DNA of 6,651 bases, from assembly GCA_903924805.1 (NCBI GenBank), contig CAIYCZ010000615.1, forward strand, positions 1-6,651, in the 5' to 3' direction. The notes under the pieces were generated by a model, which worked only from the letters and a program-made list of their open reading frames with translations, did not search any database and was not told where the DNA came from. The position numbers were made by a program, and so were the translations under genes. Below are positions 4,105 to 6,651 of the stretch, piece by piece. Positions within the stretch are counted from its first letter, which is position 1, and the number at the start of each line of letters is the position of its first letter. Origin of the DNA: an uncultured delta proteobacterium. Its GTDB lineage: Bacteria; Desulfobacterota; WTBG01; CAIYCZ01.

Positions 4105-6108
4105 TTACGGTTTATCTATCAACTCGATACTCTCCCTGCCCCCTTCTGGTACAATGGCAACAGTGGTTTTCCAGACCACCTCGCGCGGTATGCATAATTT
4201 GTCTTTGTCGCTGCAATATCCATAGACTGTTTCGACTTCAAGGGTTCCTTCGCCTGATGTTCTCGCAGTAAAGGGAATGGCAAACTGCGCTTTGCTTACG
4301 CTTCCGGAACGGGACTGGTCTGAAATTATGATGGGTGCGGTATCTGAAAGCTTTATGTGGTACTGGGCAGGATAGCCATCAAGTAGATGCTGCCCTGCAG
4401 GCAGCGACAGGGTTACGCGAATCTCGCCTTTTGCTCCCTGCTGCAGTTTAATCATGGCACCTTCATAGTGAACGGCTTGTGGCCCGGTGATAGTATCAAC
4501 GGAGATTTTTTTCTGCAGGGGCGTGATGCCGGAAAGATTGAGCGTTCGCACCTGGTTGGTTTTCAGATCAAACACCTGTATTCGATGATTGTTTGTGTCT
4601 GCAATATAGAGCTTCTGGTCGCCGGCAGCAACACCGCCCGGTTCATATAATACGTCTTTGGTGCCAGCACTCTTAAGCACTGTTTCAACAGTGCCCTCAC
4701 GGTCAATTCGCCGTATCGCATGGTTATAGGTATCAGCCACAAATACAGCTCCGGCAGATGCGGCCACGCCAAGCGGGTGCTGAAAACGGGCTGTTTCACC
4801 TCTCCCGTCGCGCAGTCCAAAGTCAAACAGCTCCTTTGATCCTGCGATGGTTTCCACTCTCCCATCGCTGGCAAGATCAAGCCGCCGTATTGAAGACACC
4901 TCGGAATCGGCTACATACAGATACCTCCCGTCACAGGACAGCCCTGACGGCTGGGCGAAAGCTGCCTCAAGCCGCGGACCGTCGGTGCAGAATTCACGGC
5001 TGCTTCCTGCATAGGTTGAGACTATCATCGTTTCCATATCCATGGACCATATCTGATGAGTTCCTGCCATTGCGATGTAGAGCGTCGAGCCTGCGACAGC
5101 AAGGTCCCACGGTGAGCTGAGTGCTATGCCCCTGCCGGTTTTAAAATACTCTCTGGTCTGCCTGCCGGTGCCTGCCACTGTTTGGACCGTCTTCTTTTGC
5201 AGGTCAGCAGTCCGTATCAGGTGGTTTTCCGTATCGGCAATGTAGAGAATGCCCTTATGCAACGCCATACCCTGCGGCCTGTCGAACTCAGCCTCTGAAA
5301 ATGAGCCGTCACGCCTTCCTGCGCTGCCTGACCCTATGGTAAAAAGATGGTTTCCATCAAGATTGGCTGCCACTACCCGGTTATGGTTTGAGTCGGAGAT
5401 GAACAGGCGCTTCTGCCCGGCATCCATGAGTACCTTGCCAGGGAATAAAAGCCCCGAAGACAATTCCACTGCAGATTCCGCCGGAAAGGAAAGCCCGTCT
5501 GCTGCAAGCACCTTCTTTTTTCCATAGTACGCGAGGGCTGAGCCGATCAGCGCGTCAAGCTCTTCGCGATGCCCTTCTCCTGAGAACATGGCAAGCATGG
5601 TGCCTTCCGCATCAATAACTACCAGTGTCGGCCATGAATTAACGGTAAATGCATCCCAGATGGTATTGTTTTCGTCAATGACCACCGGATGGCGGATGTT
5701 ATAGCGAAGGACTGCCTGGCGGATGTTTCCCCGGTTCTGTTCATTATCGAACTTGGCGCTGTGGCAGCCAAGTATTACCAGCGGCTTGCCGGCATACTTT
5801 TCTTCCAGGTACGCAAGGTCCGGAAGAATGTGCATGCAGTTGATGCAGCAGTATGTCCAGAAGTCGATTACTACAAGCCGCCCCTTGAGTTCCTTATTAA
5901 AATGGAGTCCCCTGCCGCCGGTATTCAGCCACGGGAAGCCCCGGGGAAATTCCGGCGCTTTAATTCCCATTTTAATGCGCTCAGCAAACCACTCATCAGT
6001 AAACATAGCGGTATCTCCCGCAGCACTCTGTGCCGCATTGCAGCATAGAATAACAAAAGCACATGTTACACTTACGATACGTACCCTGAGTACGCCAGGC
6101 GTTTTCAT
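4105..6108 (-). CDS. Exported thioredoxin-like / NHL-repeat protein (NHLRC2/SOQ1-like)
   Basis: This 667-residue protein starts with a signal peptide: basic MKTPGVLRVR, hydrophobic 11-22, likely signal peptidase I cut after AAQSA near 29, so it should act in the periplasm. Residues about 50-195 form a thioredoxin-like domain. FWTYCCINC puts the CxxC pair at Cys88/Cys91 with an extra Cys87, and SWPT holds the cis-Pro at 160. Residues 215-520 carry six NHL blades, with motifs ISDSNHNRV (237), IADTENHLIR (290), IAMAGTHQIW (345), VADSEVSSIRR (399), VADTYNHAIRR (457) and IADTNNHRIQ (502). A beta-rich C-terminal domain (550-655) has the pair Cys632/Cys639 (YCSDKDKLC). Domain order and the CCINC motif match animal NHLRC2 and plant SOQ1; the substrate is unknown. 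A thiol oxidoreductase role is inferred. No Shine-Dalgarno is obvious before this ATG. It lies 90 bp after the FMN-binding protein gene. Confidence 0.9.
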   Translation of the reverse strand: MKTPGVLRVRIVSVTCAFVILCCNAAQSAAGDTAMFTDEWFAERIKMGIKAPEFPRGFPWLNTGGRGLHFNKELKGRLVVIDFWTYCCINCMHILPDLAYLEEKYAGKPLVILGCHSAKFDNEQNRGNIRQAVLRYNIRHPVVIDENNTIWDAFTVNSWPTLVVIDAEGTMLAMFSGEGHREELDALIGSALAYYGKKKVLAADGLSFPAESAVELSSGLLFPGKVLMDAGQKRLFISDSNHNRVVAANLDGNHLFTIGSGSAGRRDGSFSEAEFDRPQGMALHKGILYIADTENHLIRTADLQKKTVQTVAGTGRQTREYFKTGRGIALSSPWDLAVAGSTLYIAMAGTHQIWSMDMETMIVSTYAGSSREFCTDGPRLEAAFAQPSGLSCDGRYLYVADSEVSSIRRLDLASDGRVETIAGSKELFDFGLRDGRGETARFQHPLGVAASAGAVFVADTYNHAIRRIDREGTVETVLKSAGTKDVLYEPGGVAAGDQKLYIADTNNHRIQVFDLKTNQVRTLNLSGITPLQKKISVDTITGPQAVHYEGAMIKLQQGAKGEIRVTLSLPAGQHLLDGYPAQYHIKLSDTAPIIISDQSRSGSVSKAQFAIPFTARTSGEGTLEVETVYGYCSDKDKLCIPREVVWKTTVAIVPEGGRESIELIDKP

Positions 6109-6149
6109 AACAGAAGCAGTTTTCAGTTTTTAGTTATAATACGAACCCC

Positions 6150-6198
6150 GTGGATCGTGGCTCGTGGCTCGTGACTCGTGTCACGGTTCACGAGTCAC
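6150..6198. repeat. Tandem 7-bp repeat with inverted copy
   Basis: Four tandem 7-base units (GTGGATC, GTGGCTC, GTGGCTC, GTGACTC) run from 6150 to 6177. The last, with its following GTG, makes GTGACTCGTG (6171-6180), exactly inverted as CACGAGTCAC at 6189-6198 around an 8-base loop. On the minus strand the 10-bp hairpin begins directly after the stop codon of the FMN-binding gene. No U tract follows, so termination by it alone is unlikely; it could protect the 3' end of an mRNA. Confidence 0.6.
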
Positions 6199-6651
6199 TC
6201 ATTTCCCACACCCCTTCAGATTTATGCCATGTGCCGAGCACAGAATGTTTTCTCCCAGCGGCAGATAATTCCCGGCAAGCGGACAGACGGGACGGTTCCC
6301 ATCCGGCAGATATTTTTTCATGTGCTCAAAATCAAAGTCCGCACCATTTATGACAGGATTGATACCGGCTTTTTTCATCTTTTCAGCGGCATCCTTGATA
6401 ATGCACATAGCATGAAAGCACATGGCCTCCCAGTGCTTCTGTCTGAATTGATAATTCTTGAAGTCTGAAAAATTGTTTTTTGCCTGCCGCAGCGCCTCCA
6501 AAATAAGGCTTGAGGTCATCGTGGCTGTTGATACGGCATCAACCTTTTGATTAAATGCAAACGATTCAAAAATACTTTTCCCGGCGATACCACTTCTCAT
6601 CTTTTTGATATCTTCCGGGGTCCACGGGACGTTGCCGTATTTGGTAAGGGC
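6199..6651 (-). CDS. FMN-binding domain protein with cysteine-rich tail, C-terminal part (runs off right edge)
   Basis: The frame is open to base 6651, so the Met codon at 6600 is probably internal; 150 residues are visible. Numbering from the edge, 1-65 read as the end of an FMN-binding domain of the NqrC/RnfG/NosR kind: PWTPEDI, GIAGKS, then VDAVSTATMTSSLILEAL at 37-54. In the usual S-G-A-T motif the last Thr (here Thr44) carries FMN by a phosphoester bond, added by ApbE. Thr is kept, but Gly is replaced by Thr42. A tail follows with Cys78, Cys83, Cys123, Cys138 and Cys148; CPLAGNY and CSAHG recall the CP.GG.Y...C..HG endings of some prepilins. The N-terminus is unseen, so membrane anchoring or export cannot be judged. 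A redox role near the envelope is likely but inferred. Stop TGA at 6201-6199 abuts a hairpin. Confidence 0.75.
   Translation of the reverse strand, partial: ALTKYGNVPWTPEDIKKMRSGIAGKSIFESFAFNQKVDAVSTATMTSSLILEALRQAKNNFSDFKNYQFRQKHWEAMCFHAMCIIKDAAEKMKKAGINPVINGADFDFEHMKKYLPDGNRPVCPLAGNYLPLGENILCSAHGINLKGCGK

Noticed and set aside
4387..6133. Several open frames opposite or out of frame with the thioredoxin/NHL gene, up to 136 codons
   Set aside because: The minus-strand frame has continuous domain matches, so the others are chance frames.

Overview
This window comes from a Gram-negative-type bacterial chromosome. A protein with an export signal and a thioredoxin domain, an FMN-binding protein and a polyprenyl-phosphate sugar pathway suggest an environmental, possibly anaerobic organism such as a Nitrospirota or Desulfobacterota member. 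That placement is inference from gene content, not from a marker gene. The intergenic DNA is AT-rich and full of inverted repeats. I see no CRISPR array, tRNA, rRNA or transposase gene.

Left part (1-872, minus strand): a polyprenyl-phosphate glycosyltransferase (201-872) is followed after 3 bases by the start of a membrane GT-C glycosyltransferase that runs off the left edge. The first enzyme would load a sugar onto a lipid phosphate carrier. The second would use that carrier outside the membrane. A terminator-like hairpin (about 905-959) sits just upstream of the pair and could act as an attenuator.

Middle gap (873-1961): about 1.1 kb without a recognisable gene of normal size. It is not empty. 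The strongest element is a minus-strand unit at 1494-1605: a good sigma70-type promoter with an extended -10, then an RNA of about 78 nt that folds end to end and finishes in a U tract. I propose it as an undescribed small RNA; its apical loop carries a CCCUCC anti-Shine-Dalgarno-like sequence. Other structures are a nested inverted repeat at 1282-1349, an AT-rich hairpin at 1131-1189, and a perfect 13-bp hairpin at 1820-1859 overlapped by a 17-codon leader-like ORF.

Right part: a 142-residue protein of unknown function (1962-2390, plus) overlaps tail to tail by 15 bp with zwf, glucose-6-phosphate dehydrogenase (2376-3962, minus). Terminator-like hairpins for each gene appear to lie inside the other gene's coding sequence. 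Upstream of zwf on the minus strand are an exported thioredoxin/NHL-propeller protein related to NHLRC2 and SOQ1 (4105-6108) and the C-terminal end of an FMN-binding protein with a cysteine-rich tail (6199 to the right edge). These three could be read as one minus-strand series, but repeat-rich spacers of 142 and 90 bp separate them. The two outer genes suggest thiol/flavin redox work outside the cytoplasm. zwf makes NADPH inside the cell, and a functional link between them is only inference.
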